The notes under the pieces were generated by a model, which was not told the DNA's origin, did not search any database, and saw only the letters and a program-made list of their open reading frames with translations. From NCBI RefSeq assembly GCF_002260525.1, contig NZ_MRYI01000014.1, positions 62,001-126,000 on the forward strand: a stretch of DNA of 64,000 nucleotides. Reading direction: 5' to 3'. Source of the stretch: Hahella sp. CCB-MM4 (GTDB lineage: Bacteria > Pseudomonadota > Gammaproteobacteria > Pseudomonadales > Oleiphilaceae). Shown in pieces: positions 1-8,245 of this stretch. Within the stretch, counting starts at the first letter, position 1; the number at the start of each line of letters is the position of its first letter. The translations under genes and the position numbers were made by a program.

Positions 1-162
1 TCTCGCAATCGCAACACCGGTGGCTCTGGTTTGGGGTTAAGTATTGTCAGGAATATTATTAAGGGACATGGAGGCGAAATTCGCCTGCGGAATCATCCCG
101 GAGGAGGCCTGGTGGTTGAGGTGACTCTGCCAATTACCGACAAGGCCCTGGCACTGGACTGA
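1..162 (+). CDS. Sensor histidine kinase, C-terminal fragment
   Basis: The window opens inside a gene read in frame 1, giving 53 residues and a TGA at 160-162. The fragment carries GSGLGLSIV followed by a KGHGGEI segment, which is the G2 box and last strand-helix of a HATPase_c (GHKL) domain of a two-component sensor kinase. Everything upstream (sensor, membrane segments, H-box, N-box) lies outside the window, so the signal it senses cannot be told. No response regulator follows on this side; the next gene is a periplasmic binding protein after about 110 bp. Confidence 0.8.
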   Translation, partial: SRNRNTGGSGLGLSIVRNIIKGHGGEIRLRNHPGGGLVVEVTLPITDKALALD

Positions 163-274
163 TCGTCCGGGCTGAACAAAACGACTGCCGAAGTCCATTA
201 TTGCCTGATTTTGCTATCCCCGTTAACAGAACGGCTATACTGAAAATAAAGCAGAAATCATTGGGTGCGAGTCA

Positions 275-1045
275 TTGCGGAACGGGCTTTCTGTTATCTC
301 AAAATGGTTGGCGGTTTTATCGCTTGCGATGAGCAGTCTGGCCTTTGGGGCTTCCAAATATCTTATCTCCGTCTACCCGGAGAATCCCCCTTTTCTATAT
401 AACGATAATGGCAAACCCGCTGGAATGTACCTGGATATTGTCCTGGCTGTATTTGGTGCCATGGATCAGCCGGTAGAGGTCCAAATACATCCATTCCGGC
501 GTGCGCTGCAGATGGCTTACGACGGTAAATCCATCGTGGCGGGGATCCTGAAAACTTCAGAAAGACTGAAGTACCTGGAATATTCAGACCCGATTTACCA
601 GGAGGACATGGTTGTATTCAGTGTTATGAACCACCCCAAATATTACCAGGTTGTTGAGGATATGAAGGGCAGAACCTTTGGGGTGATTCTGGGGTGGAGC
701 TATGGTGAGGTGGTTGACAAAGCGCGCGACTCCCTGCTGTTCAATACGGTTGACGGCACTTTGACGGCCAATATTCTTGCGACCGACCAAGGTACTGTCG
801 ATGGGTTTCTCCACTCCAGACTGTCCGGGCTCTATCAATTGCAGGTTTCGGGGATGTCGGACAGAATACGGGTGGTTTCTGATCCAATTTCCAAGGTGGG
901 TATCTTTATTGCCGCAAAGAAAGGCAAATATTCGGATATTCTGCACGACTTTAACGACACGCTTACCCTGCTGAAGGGCAATGGAACTCTGGACAAAATT
1001 ATTCAGCAATACTCAACCTTTCCTCTTTCTGATACAGCCCGCTGA
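275..1045 (+). CDS. Periplasmic solute-binding protein, SBP_bac_3 type, orphan
   Basis: A 256-residue protein with a signal peptide (basic start, hydrophobic stretch ending near SLAFGA, about residue 26). The body resembles family 3 extracellular solute-binding proteins: the YPENPPFLYNDNGKPAGMYL segment is the usual opening of amino-acid-binding or polar-compound-binding folds. The start is TTG; the next ATG (329) would remove most of the signal peptide, so TTG is preferred although its ribosome site is weak. No permease or ATPase of a polar amino-acid importer is adjacent, so it may be a lone receptor or serve a distant transporter. The ligand is unknown. Confidence 0.7.
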   Translation: MRNGLSVISKWLAVLSLAMSSLAFGASKYLISVYPENPPFLYNDNGKPAGMYLDIVLAVFGAMDQPVEVQIHPFRRALQMAYDGKSIVAGILKTSERLKYLEYSDPIYQEDMVVFSVMNHPKYYQVVEDMKGRTFGVILGWSYGEVVDKARDSLLFNTVDGTLTANILATDQGTVDGFLHSRLSGLYQLQVSGMSDRIRVVSDPISKVGIFIAAKKGKYSDILHDFNDTLTLLKGNGTLDKIIQQYSTFPLSDTAR

Positions 1046-1159
1046 TCGCCTTTTTTCAGTAAGTTGCAGAATTTTCAAACAAGCCCGGTGGGGTGAGACA
1101 AATCAATATCGTCGTCGTATGTATGTGCGAAATGGGAGTCAGATCCGGGAAGATTGCCC

Positions 1160-1245
1160 TGTAACGCCCGTCAAATGAGGGTGTAAGGTTTTGTTACATT
1201 AGGTTGCTCTATCTTACCCCGTTGGTGAAAAACTCTCCTTATACT
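1160..1245 (+). promoter_or_regulatory. Candidate activator site and promoter of the sugar ABC operon
   Basis: This is the informative part of the 306-bp gap 1046-1351. TGTAAC (1160-1165) and TGTAAG (1182-1187) are direct copies 22 bp apart, a spacing typical of AraC-family half-sites. GTTACA (1193-1198) mirrors the first copy. A -10-like TATACT lies at 1240-1245 with no good -35, as expected of an activator-dependent promoter. The AraC gene at 5918 is the obvious candidate regulator. This is inference from spacing only. The rest of the gap shows nothing definite. Confidence 0.3.
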
Positions 1246-1351
1246 AATTGTCAGCCTTTTCAGCAGGGCTTTCGCTTATCTCGGGTTTGACAGCGATCAG
1301 TGCTTGCTGACTGGCAAACCTGGTTAAAAAAAATAAACAGAAGGTTTGATC

Positions 1352-2611
1352 ATGAAAAATTTCAAAAAGTATCTGGCTCCAATCGTTCTCTCATGCGCCA
1401 CAGCTACAGCTACCAGCGTACAGGCTGGTGAAGTGGAAGTGCTCCACTGGTGGACTTCCGGCGGAGAGGCAGCATCGGTAGCCGTGCTTAAAGATCTGCT
1501 GGAAAAACAGGGTCACTCCTGGAAAGACTTCGCAGTAGCTGGTGGTGGCGGTGAAAGTGCCATGACCGTATTGAAGTCCCGCGCAGTATCCGGCAATCCT
1601 CCTGCTGCAGCTCAAATCAAAGGTCTTGATATCCAGGAATGGGCGGATCTGGGTCTGTTGACCAATCTTGATCCTGTCGCCAAGCAAGGCAATTGGGACA
1701 ACCTGCTTCCCAAAGTTGTTTCAGACGTTATGAAGTCTGACGGCCACTACGTCGCAGTTCCCGTCAATGTTCACCGTGTTAACTGGCTGTGGGCCAACCC
1801 TGAAGTTTTCAAGAAAGCCGGTGTTGGTATCCCGAATAGCTGGGAAGAATTCTCCACTGCGGCTGACGCAATCCAAAAAGCCGGTTTCATCCCTCTGGCA
1901 CATGGTGGCCAGGCATGGCAGGACGCAACTCTGTTTGAAGCTGTGGCCCTGGGCATGGGCGGTAGCGATTTCTACCGTAAGGCGTTCGTGACCCACGATA
2001 TGGACACTTTGAAGAGCCCGAAAATGGTCGATATCTTCAAAACCTTCAAAGGCCTGCGTAAGTACATTGACAAAGACTCTGCCGGTCGTGACTGGAACAT
2101 CGCTACCAACATGGTGATTAACGGTAAAGCTGCCATGCAGGTCATGGGTGACTGGGCGAAAGGTGAGTTCGTTGCTGCCGGCAAGAAAGCGGGTGTTGAC
2201 TTTGCCTGTCTGCCTGCACCAGGAACTTCTGGTCAATACACTTTCAACATCGACAGCTTTGCAATGTTCAAGCTGAACGATGCTGAAAACGCCAAAGCCC
2301 AGAATGCACTGGCGAAGACCATCATGGAACCTGCCTTCCAGGAAACATTCAACCTGAACAAAGGTTCGATTCCTGTACGCTCCGGCATGTCCCGCGAGAA
2401 GTTTGATTCCTGTGCCGATGCTTCCATGGACGCCTTCAACGCCGCAGCGGCTACCGGCGACCTGGTGCCCAGTATGGCTCACGGTATGTCCACAACATCT
2501 TACATCCAAGGTGCGATCTATGATGTTGTAACCAACTTCTTCAACGACGATTCCCTGTCTGCAGAAGACGCAGTCAATCGTCTGGCACAAGCTGTCAAAG
2601 CGGCCATGTAA
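1352..2611 (+). CDS. gtsA: Sugar ABC transporter, periplasmic binding protein (GtsA-like)
   Basis: A 419-residue family 1 solute-binding protein, with a signal peptide ending near SVQAG and an opening [16 protein letters not shown] typical of the Pseudomonas glucose/mannose receptor GtsA. It would capture a monosaccharide in the periplasm and hand it to the two permeases encoded next. ATG at 1352 has AGAAGG seven bases upstream and is chosen over an in-frame TTG six bases earlier. It is followed by a hairpin (2619-2641) and then the permease genes in the same direction, an arrangement that lets the receptor be made in excess. Family assignment is firm; the exact sugar (glucose, mannose or another) is inferred. 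Confidence 0.87.
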   Translation: MKNFKKYLAPIVLSCATATATSVQAGEVEVLHWWTSGGEAASVAVLKDLLEKQGHSWKDFAVAGGGGESAMTVLKSRAVSGNPPAAAQIKGLDIQEWADLGLLTNLDPVAKQGNWDNLLPKVVSDVMKSDGHYVAVPVNVHRVNWLWANPEVFKKAGVGIPNSWEEFSTAADAIQKAGFIPLAHGGQAWQDATLFEAVALGMGGSDFYRKAFVTHDMDTLKSPKMVDIFKTFKGLRKYIDKDSAGRDWNIATNMVINGKAAMQVMGDWAKGEFVAAGKKAGVDFACLPAPGTSGQYTFNIDSFAMFKLNDAENAKAQNALAKTIMEPAFQETFNLNKGSIPVRSGMSREKFDSCADASMDAFNAAAATGDLVPSMAHGMSTTSYIQGAIYDVVTNFFNDDSLSAEDAVNRLAQAVKAAM

Positions 2612-2618
2612 TAATAAC

Positions 2619-2650
2619 CGGCTCCAGGGCCTCTGGAGCCGTTTCCTTCT
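2619..2650 (+). terminator. Attenuating hairpin between gtsA and gtsB
   Basis: CGGCTCCAG (2619-2627) and CTGGAGCCG (2633-2641) form a perfect 9-bp stem with a 5-base loop, followed by the moderately T-rich TTTCCTTCT. It lies eight bases after the receptor stop codon. Such hairpins commonly reduce read-through into permease genes or protect the receptor mRNA 3' end. Confidence 0.65.
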
Positions 2651-2721
2651 GAAATCATGAATCTGACTACAGGGAGTCTTCTCTGTGGAATGGGCTATCT
2701 TTATATCTACTAGAGGTCACT

Positions 2722-3657
2722 ATGAGGGCGATAACGATGAGTGCTGAAGAGCCTCTGCAGGCAGCAAAGCAATCAGGTGGGTTGCTGCAGCGGATGGAGC
2801 ACTGGATACCCAAGATGGTGGTAGCACCAACATTCATTATGATGTTGGTCTTTATCTACGGATACATCATCTGGACCGGTGTTTTGTCTGCAACGAATTC
2901 CCGGTTCTTACCATCCTATAGCTTCGTTGGCGGACTCCAGTATGAAAAGCTGTTTGATAACCCTCGCTGGGAAACCGCCTACACGAATCTGGGGTTATTT
3001 GGTGGACTGTTTATTCTGATCTGCCTGATTATCGGCGTTATGATGGCCATTCTGCTGGATCAGAAGATTCGCCGGGAAGGTGTACTCAGAACCATCTACC
3101 TCTATCCCATGGCGCTATCTTTCATTGTGACCGGTACTGCCTGGAAGTGGATGTTGAACCCTGGACTTGGACTGGAAAAGCTGGTTCGGGATATGGGATT
3201 CGAAAACTTTTCTTTTGACTGGATTGTTGATCCTGATATGGCGATCTATACGCTGGTAATTGCTGCGGTATGGCAATCATCAGGTTTCGTCATGGCCATG
3301 TTCCTGGCTGGACTGAGAGGCATTGATAATTCGATCATCCAGGCGGCCCAGATGGACGGTGCCAGCATGCCCCGTATCTACTGGAGAATTATTGTCCCCA
3401 GTCTGCGCCCCGTATTTTTCAGCGCATTCATTATTCTTTCGCACATTGCCATCAAGAGTTTTGACCTGGTCATGGCGATGACCGGTGGCGGACCAGGTTA
3501 TGCAACTGACCTGCCGGCCACATTCATGTACGCGCACTCATTTACACGCAGTTCTATCGGTCTGGGAGCAGCCAGCGCCATGCTTATGTTGGGCGGTGTT
3601 CTGGCGATCTTGATTCCCTACCTGTATTCAGAGTTGAGAGGAACCCGCAATGGTTAA
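2722..3657 (+). CDS. gtsB: Sugar ABC transporter permease (GtsB-like, MalF family)
   Basis: A 311-residue inner-membrane permease with about six hydrophobic segments. The EAA loop is near residues 205-225 (AAQMDGASMPRIYWRIIVPSL), the contact site for the ATPase. It belongs to the MalF/UgpA-type sugar permease group. The start at 2722 follows AGAGGT; a second ATG five codons later is possible. The stop codon overlaps the next permease by 8 bp, so the two are probably translationally coupled and form a heterodimer. Confidence 0.88.
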   Translation: MRAITMSAEEPLQAAKQSGGLLQRMEHWIPKMVVAPTFIMMLVFIYGYIIWTGVLSATNSRFLPSYSFVGGLQYEKLFDNPRWETAYTNLGLFGGLFILICLIIGVMMAILLDQKIRREGVLRTIYLYPMALSFIVTGTAWKWMLNPGLGLEKLVRDMGFENFSFDWIVDPDMAIYTLVIAAVWQSSGFVMAMFLAGLRGIDNSIIQAAQMDGASMPRIYWRIIVPSLRPVFFSAFIILSHIAIKSFDLVMAMTGGGPGYATDLPATFMYAHSFTRSSIGLGAASAMLMLGGVLAILIPYLYSELRGTRNG

Positions 3658-4531
3658 TACACACATGGCCCAGCGTTCCTGGGGATTCTGGATTAATCGG
3701 GGCATTATTCATGCTCTGCTGATTGCCGCAGCCTTGTTTTATCTGTTGCCGCTGGTGGTGATGTTGTTGACATCGTTTAAGACAATGGGCGATATCCGTG
3801 CGGGTAACCTGATTTCCCTGCCAGCGGAGTTCGTCATTGAGCCCTGGATCAAAGCCTGGTCTTCCGCCTGTACCGGTGTGAAGTGTGAAGGTGTCGGCAG
3901 TTACTTTTTCAACTCAGTTCAAATCGTGGTGCCTGCTGTACTGATTTCGACAGCAGTCGGAGCCATCAACGGATATGTACTGACCAAGTGGCGCTTTCGT
4001 GGCAGTGAGTTGTTCTTCGGTCTGCTGTTGTTCGGATGTTTCATTCCATTCCAGGTTGTGCTGCTACCTATGGCACAGACTCTGGGTTGGCTGGGGCTGG
4101 CTAACACCACTGCCGGTCTGGTATTGGTTCATGTGGCCTACGGCGTAGCCTTTACCACGCTGTTTTTCCGTAACTTCTACGTCAATATCCCGAGTGAACT
4201 GGTCAAAGCTGCCCAGTTGGACGGGGCGGGCTTCTTCAGAATTTTCTGGCGAATTCTGTTGCCGATCTCGGGCCCGATTATTGTGGTGACTATCATCTGG
4301 CAGACGACTCAGATCTGGAATGACTTCCTGTTCGGCGTGGTATACGGCAGTGGTGACACCCAGCCTATTACCGTAGCGCTGAATAACCTGGTCAATACGT
4401 CTACCGGGATTAAGGAATACAACGTTCATATGGCGGCAGCGATTATTGCCGGTCTGCCTACGCTGCTGGTCTATGTCCTGGCAGGCAAGTATTTCGTTCG
4501 AGGGTTAACCGCCGGTTCGGTAAAAGGTTAA
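3650..4531 (+). CDS. gtsC: Sugar ABC transporter permease (GtsC-like, MalG family)
   Basis: A 293-residue permease with about six membrane segments and the EAA loop KAAQLDGAGFFRIFWRILLP near residues 185-205. It pairs with the preceding permease to form the translocation pore. An extra external segment with two cysteines (SACTGVKCEG, near residue 70-80) also occurs in many glucose/mannose-type permeases. The last codons, including the stop, are the first copy of a 20-bp tandem duplication (4513-4552); the second copy lies in the untranslated gap. ATG overlaps the upstream gene. Confidence 0.88.
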   Translation: MVNTHMAQRSWGFWINRGIIHALLIAAALFYLLPLVVMLLTSFKTMGDIRAGNLISLPAEFVIEPWIKAWSSACTGVKCEGVGSYFFNSVQIVVPAVLISTAVGAINGYVLTKWRFRGSELFFGLLLFGCFIPFQVVLLPMAQTLGWLGLANTTAGLVLVHVAYGVAFTTLFFRNFYVNIPSELVKAAQLDGAGFFRIFWRILLPISGPIIVVTIIWQTTQIWNDFLFGVVYGSGDTQPITVALNNLVNTSTGIKEYNVHMAAAIIAGLPTLLVYVLAGKYFVRGLTAGSVKG

Positions 4532-4552
4532 ACGGTTCGGCAAAAGGTTAAA
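4513..4552 (+). repeat. 20-bp tandem duplication across the gtsC stop codon
   Basis: CGGTTCGGTAAAAGGTTAAA at 4513-4532 is repeated at 4533-4552 with a single T-to-C change. The first copy encodes the last residues and stop of the permease; the second is non-coding. It looks like a recent slippage duplication with no effect on the protein. Confidence 0.9.
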
Positions 4553-4625
4553 GAGTTTTCCCTGAATTTTGATGATTATGCAGGGTCGTGCGTAAAGCGG
4601 CCCTGAATGAAGAGAGGTTAGCAAC

Positions 4626-5741
4626 ATGGCTGCGTTGGAAATTGATAATGTCCGCAAGGTTTTCGGCAGTAAGACAGAAGTTCTGAAGGGAATCAATATC
4701 AGCATCGAGAATGGTGAGTTCCTGATACTGGTCGGTCCTTCCGGATGCGGTAAGTCCACTTTGATGAATAGTATCGCAGGATTGGAAGACATCACTGACG
4801 GGCGCATTCTTATTGGCGGCAAAGATGTCTCCGGTAGCTCTCCGAAGGACCGTGATATTGCGATGGTCTTCCAAAGCTATGCTTTGTACCCCAGCATGAA
4901 TGTGCGGGATAACATCGCCTTTGGCCTGGAAATGCGTAAGGTTCCCAAGGAAGATCGCCTGAAAGAGGTGGATCGTGTTGCCAAGATGTTGCAGATAGAG
5001 CACTTGTTGGACCGCAAGCCGTCTCAGTTGTCCGGTGGCCAGCGTCAGCGTGTGGCAATGGGACGTGCTCTCGCACGTAAGCCGAAGATCTATTTGTTTG
5101 ACGAGCCCCTGAGTAACCTGGATGCCAAGCTAAGGGTTGAGATGCGGACCGAGATCAAGAAGCTGCATCAGAATCTGGGGACAACCATTGTCTACGTTAC
5201 CCACGACCAGATCGAGGCAATGACACTGGCTGACCGTATCGCGGTAATGAAAGACGGAATTGTGCAGCAGTTTGGTACTCCCCAGGAAATTTACGACGAA
5301 CCCGCCAACATTTTTGTTGCCGGTTTTATGGGATCTCCGGCAATGAACTTCATTCCGGCGCCTATTCAGAAAGAGCAGGATCAGCTGGTGGCTAAAGTGA
5401 CCACTGCCGATGGCCGTACCTACAGCCTGCCTTTAGGTCAGCGAGGAGCTGCCCTGAAAGATTATGAGGGGCGTCAGGTTATCCTGGGTGTTCGTCCTGA
5501 GCGGATCAGTGAAGTAAACATCACGGAAGTCGAGAGAGAAGACGTGGTGGTGGTCCGGGCGAAAACGGAAATTGTTGAGCCTACAGGTCCGGATACTCTG
5601 ATCCATATCGACCTCAACGGTGTAGAGGTGGGCTGCCGGGTGGCTCCAGACTCTGCAGTGAAAGCCGGAGAGGAGATGGACTTTATGGTGGACTTATCAA
5701 AAGCTGTCTTCTTCGACAGCGAAACAGAGGCCAGGATCTAG
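4626..5741 (+). CDS. gtsD: Sugar ABC transporter ATP-binding protein (GtsD/MalK/UgpC type)
   Basis: A 371-residue ATPase. Walker A is GPSGCGKST (37-45), the Q-loop is VFQSYALYP, the signature LSGGQ is near 135-139, Walker B is IYLFDEP, followed by NLDAKLR and the switch histidine in THDQ. Residues from about 240 on form the OB-fold regulatory domain of MalK-type ATPases. It powers the GtsBC pore. It follows the permease by 94 bp with an AGAGGTTAGCAAC ribosome site. A terminator at 5747 closes the transporter operon. Confidence 0.92.
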   Translation: MAALEIDNVRKVFGSKTEVLKGINISIENGEFLILVGPSGCGKSTLMNSIAGLEDITDGRILIGGKDVSGSSPKDRDIAMVFQSYALYPSMNVRDNIAFGLEMRKVPKEDRLKEVDRVAKMLQIEHLLDRKPSQLSGGQRQRVAMGRALARKPKIYLFDEPLSNLDAKLRVEMRTEIKKLHQNLGTTIVYVTHDQIEAMTLADRIAVMKDGIVQQFGTPQEIYDEPANIFVAGFMGSPAMNFIPAPIQKEQDQLVAKVTTADGRTYSLPLGQRGAALKDYEGRQVILGVRPERISEVNITEVEREDVVVVRAKTEIVEPTGPDTLIHIDLNGVEVGCRVAPDSAVKAGEEMDFMVDLSKAVFFDSETEARI

Positions 5742-5746
5742 CCTCG

Positions 5747-5783
5747 AAAACGGCGGCACGGTTTTCCGGTCGCCGTTTTTTTT
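5747..5783 (+). terminator. Rho-independent terminator after gtsD
   Basis: AAAACGGCG (5747-5755) pairs with CGCCGTTTT (5771-5779), with a 15-base loop that can pair further, and is followed by a run of T to 5783. It lies six bases after the ATPase stop codon and separates the transporter from the regulator gene. Confidence 0.85.
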
Positions 5784-5917
5784 AGATAACGGAATGCGAC
5801 CATCTGCCGGATATATTTCCCAGCCGCTTTGGCGGGGCTGTAGTTTTCTGGTCTGATAAGACAGAAATTTCTACTCCGGCAATCTCTAAAAATAAGAATA
5901 CTGGTCAGGAGCTGAAC

Positions 5918-6802
5918 GTGAAATTTGGTCAGATGTCGAGCTGTCCGGCTGTGGAGTTTCAGCCCGAGAGCGACACCAGACGGTGCTCGCTTGCGCTGAT
6001 TTCCTACGACAGTGCTCCAGAAGATATTCAGCATTATCCCGGTGTGGAAATGCTTTTCCCTTTACACGGAAGTATGCAGCTAGAGTATGCGGGCAAACAG
6101 ATGGCCGTAAAGCAGGGGGATTTAATTCTTTTATCCGGAATGCACCCCTACCGCTTTACCCAGGCGGAAGATGTTGATCTGTATTGTTTGCGTCTGTCTC
6201 TCATGGCGTTTTTCAACCTGAAGTTACCCTCCATCTATAAGACCGAAATTCTCCATGGGTATCCTCTGTTGTTGTCCCAGGATTATTACTGTAACGAATC
6301 TCTTTTACCAAGGTGGCAGTCAGAGCTGGGTCTGCAGGACCATGCTCTGGAGGAGTTGGTGCTCGACGAAGTCTGTCTGTTTCTGAGGCGTAAACTTGGT
6401 CCGAATCTTAAGGAATGCCACGGTTCCAGCGGTGGTCCTTGTCAGGCGTTGAATTCGCATGTGTTAAAGTCTCTGGAATATATACATCAGAATTACACCA
6501 GTCCTATAGGTGTCGCTGAGGTAGCGGATTCTGTCAGGCTGAACAAAAACTTTTTAATGGGGTTGTTCAAAAAGTCTTTGGGAACCACCATTCTGGAATA
6601 CATGACCGCCCGACGACTGAGCCAGGCTCAAAAATTATTGCTGAGTACTGATGAACAGGTCATACAGATTGCTTTTTCCTGTGGTTTTGGTTCGGTGACC
6701 CGATTTTATGAGGTCTTTAAACAATATTTTGGAATCTCTCCTCTGCAGTATCGCAAGCGGCACTTTTCCGGCCACTGGAGGGGGGCAGGGGATGATGATT
6801 AA
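5918..6802 (+). CDS. AraC-family transcriptional regulator
   Basis: A 294-residue protein. The N-terminal half looks like a cupin-type sugar-sensing domain (residues 20-130). The C-terminal AraC domain (about 190-285) has both helix-turn-helix units: SPIGVAEVADSVRLNKNFLM and the conserved second-half pattern IAFSCGFGSVTRFYEVFKQYFGISPLQYR. It starts at GTG 5918 with AGGAG six bases upstream. Lying between the sugar importer and a sugar epimerase, it most likely activates both in response to the imported sugar. The candidate 22-bp-spaced half-sites at 1160-1187 would fit this class. Confidence 0.85.
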   Translation: MKFGQMSSCPAVEFQPESDTRRCSLALISYDSAPEDIQHYPGVEMLFPLHGSMQLEYAGKQMAVKQGDLILLSGMHPYRFTQAEDVDLYCLRLSLMAFFNLKLPSIYKTEILHGYPLLLSQDYYCNESLLPRWQSELGLQDHALEELVLDEVCLFLRRKLGPNLKECHGSSGGPCQALNSHVLKSLEYIHQNYTSPIGVAEVADSVRLNKNFLMGLFKKSLGTTILEYMTARRLSQAQKLLLSTDEQVIQIAFSCGFGSVTRFYEVFKQYFGISPLQYRKRHFSGHWRGAGDDD

Positions 6803-6881
6803 ACCGCCCGGCTGATTTCTGATTCAGGATAGCACTGAAACCAGCCGTGGCTTAGATGGTTATCTAATGGGAGTTATGGAT

Positions 6882-8057
6882 ATGTATCGTAACGAGACGT
6901 TTCTCGTTAAGCATTGTCGGGAGATTCTTGAATTCTATCGGGATCGCTGCATTGACCCGGCAGGAGGATATTTTCAGAATTTTTTTGATAACGGTGAGGT
7001 GTTTGATCACGGAACAAAGCACTTGGTCAGCAGCACCCGCATGATGTTCAATTTTTACCGGGGATACTTCGAGTTCAGAGAGCAATGGATGCTGGAGCAT
7101 GCCCAACATGGCTTTGAATTCCTGAAAACTCGTCATCAACGACAGGACAGTAGGGGATTTGTCTGGACGTTGGAAGATAACGAGCCCGCAGATCTTACTC
7201 AGTATTGTTACGGCTATGCTTTTGTCATGCTGTCGTTGTCCGCTGCGGTTAAGGCCCGGGAACCCGGAGCGGCTGAATGGCTTGATGAAGTCTGGGAACT
7301 ATGGGAATCGGAATTCTGGTTAAGTGAGCAAGGGCTATATGCGGACGAAATCAGTGCGGATTGGTCTGAAGTGTCCGGGTATCGAGGGCAAAACGCCAAT
7401 ATGCATGCCTGTGAAGCCCTCCTGTTTTGTTATGAGGCAACCGGTCAAAACCGTTACCTGGACAGAGCCCGACAACTTGCTGAAATATTTACCGGTCAAT
7501 TGGTCTCAGACACGCAGGGGTTGATCTGGGAGCATTATCATCAGGATTTGAGTATCGATTGGGACTTCAATCGTGATGATCCCAAAAATCTCTATAAGCC
7601 CTGGGGCTTTCAGCCGGGCCATCAGACCGAATGGAGTAAACTGTTACTCATGCTGCACCGCCATGATGAAAACCCCGAGTGGCTGCAGCGAGCCCGTTTT
7701 CTGTTTGATAAAAGTATGGAGGTCGCCTGGGACCATGATTTCCAGGGCCTGTATTATGGCTTTGCTCCTGATGGGTCAATCTGCGATGACGACAAATACT
7801 TTTGGGTGCAGGCGGAGTCACTGGCAGCCGCTGCCATGCTTGCGCAGACTTCAGGCGATGACAATTACTGGCAGTCCTGTGAAAAGCTGTGGGAGTATTG
7901 TTGGAACCATTTCGTTGATCATACGCACGGAGCCTGGTTTAGGCTTCTGACTCGCAACAACCATTGTGTCAGTAATCGGAAAAGCGAGGCGGGTTCCAAG
8001 TGTGATTATCACAATCTGAATGCACTGTTCGAGGTCATTCAGGTGCTGAGGGCGTGA
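6882..8057 (+). CDS. AGE-family sugar epimerase/isomerase, probably D-mannose isomerase
   Basis: A 391-residue (alpha/alpha)6-barrel protein of the N-acylglucosamine 2-epimerase superfamily. Two histidines that in this family act as general acid/base are visible in GHQTEWSKLL (codon 7620) and CDYHNLNALFEV (codon 8010), at the spacing of the paired active-site histidines of YihS-type enzymes. Such enzymes interconvert mannose and fructose (YihS, mannose isomerase), epimerise cellobiose or mannobiose, or act on GlcNAc. ATG 6882 has GGGAG eight bases before it; ATGs at 6867 and 6876 are less well placed. The neighbouring importer and AraC gene favour a neutral monosaccharide such as mannose. No sugar kinase is adjacent. 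Confidence 0.8.
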   Translation: MYRNETFLVKHCREILEFYRDRCIDPAGGYFQNFFDNGEVFDHGTKHLVSSTRMMFNFYRGYFEFREQWMLEHAQHGFEFLKTRHQRQDSRGFVWTLEDNEPADLTQYCYGYAFVMLSLSAAVKAREPGAAEWLDEVWELWESEFWLSEQGLYADEISADWSEVSGYRGQNANMHACEALLFCYEATGQNRYLDRARQLAEIFTGQLVSDTQGLIWEHYHQDLSIDWDFNRDDPKNLYKPWGFQPGHQTEWSKLLLMLHRHDENPEWLQRARFLFDKSMEVAWDHDFQGLYYGFAPDGSICDDDKYFWVQAESLAAAAMLAQTSGDDNYWQSCEKLWEYCWNHFVDHTHGAWFRLLTRNNHCVSNRKSEAGSKCDYHNLNALFEVIQVLRA

Positions 8058-8245
8058 TTGGGAAAGATAATCTCCTCAGTTTAAAAATCATACAGTTACG
8101 TGTAGAGAAGGCAGAAGATTTCTACTTTTGTCTCCTCCTAAACGGTTTGACTACCCGGCAATAATTTCTATGCTTTAACCATGGATGCGATCTCAACCGA
8201 CCTCATTCGGAAACTCGGATCGTAACAATGTCATCGAGGTTAAAG

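Noticed and set aside
1721-2590. 289-codon open frame on the minus strand
   Set aside because: It lies wholly antisense to the well-supported sugar-binding protein gene, and its translation has no recognisable fold or ribosome site.
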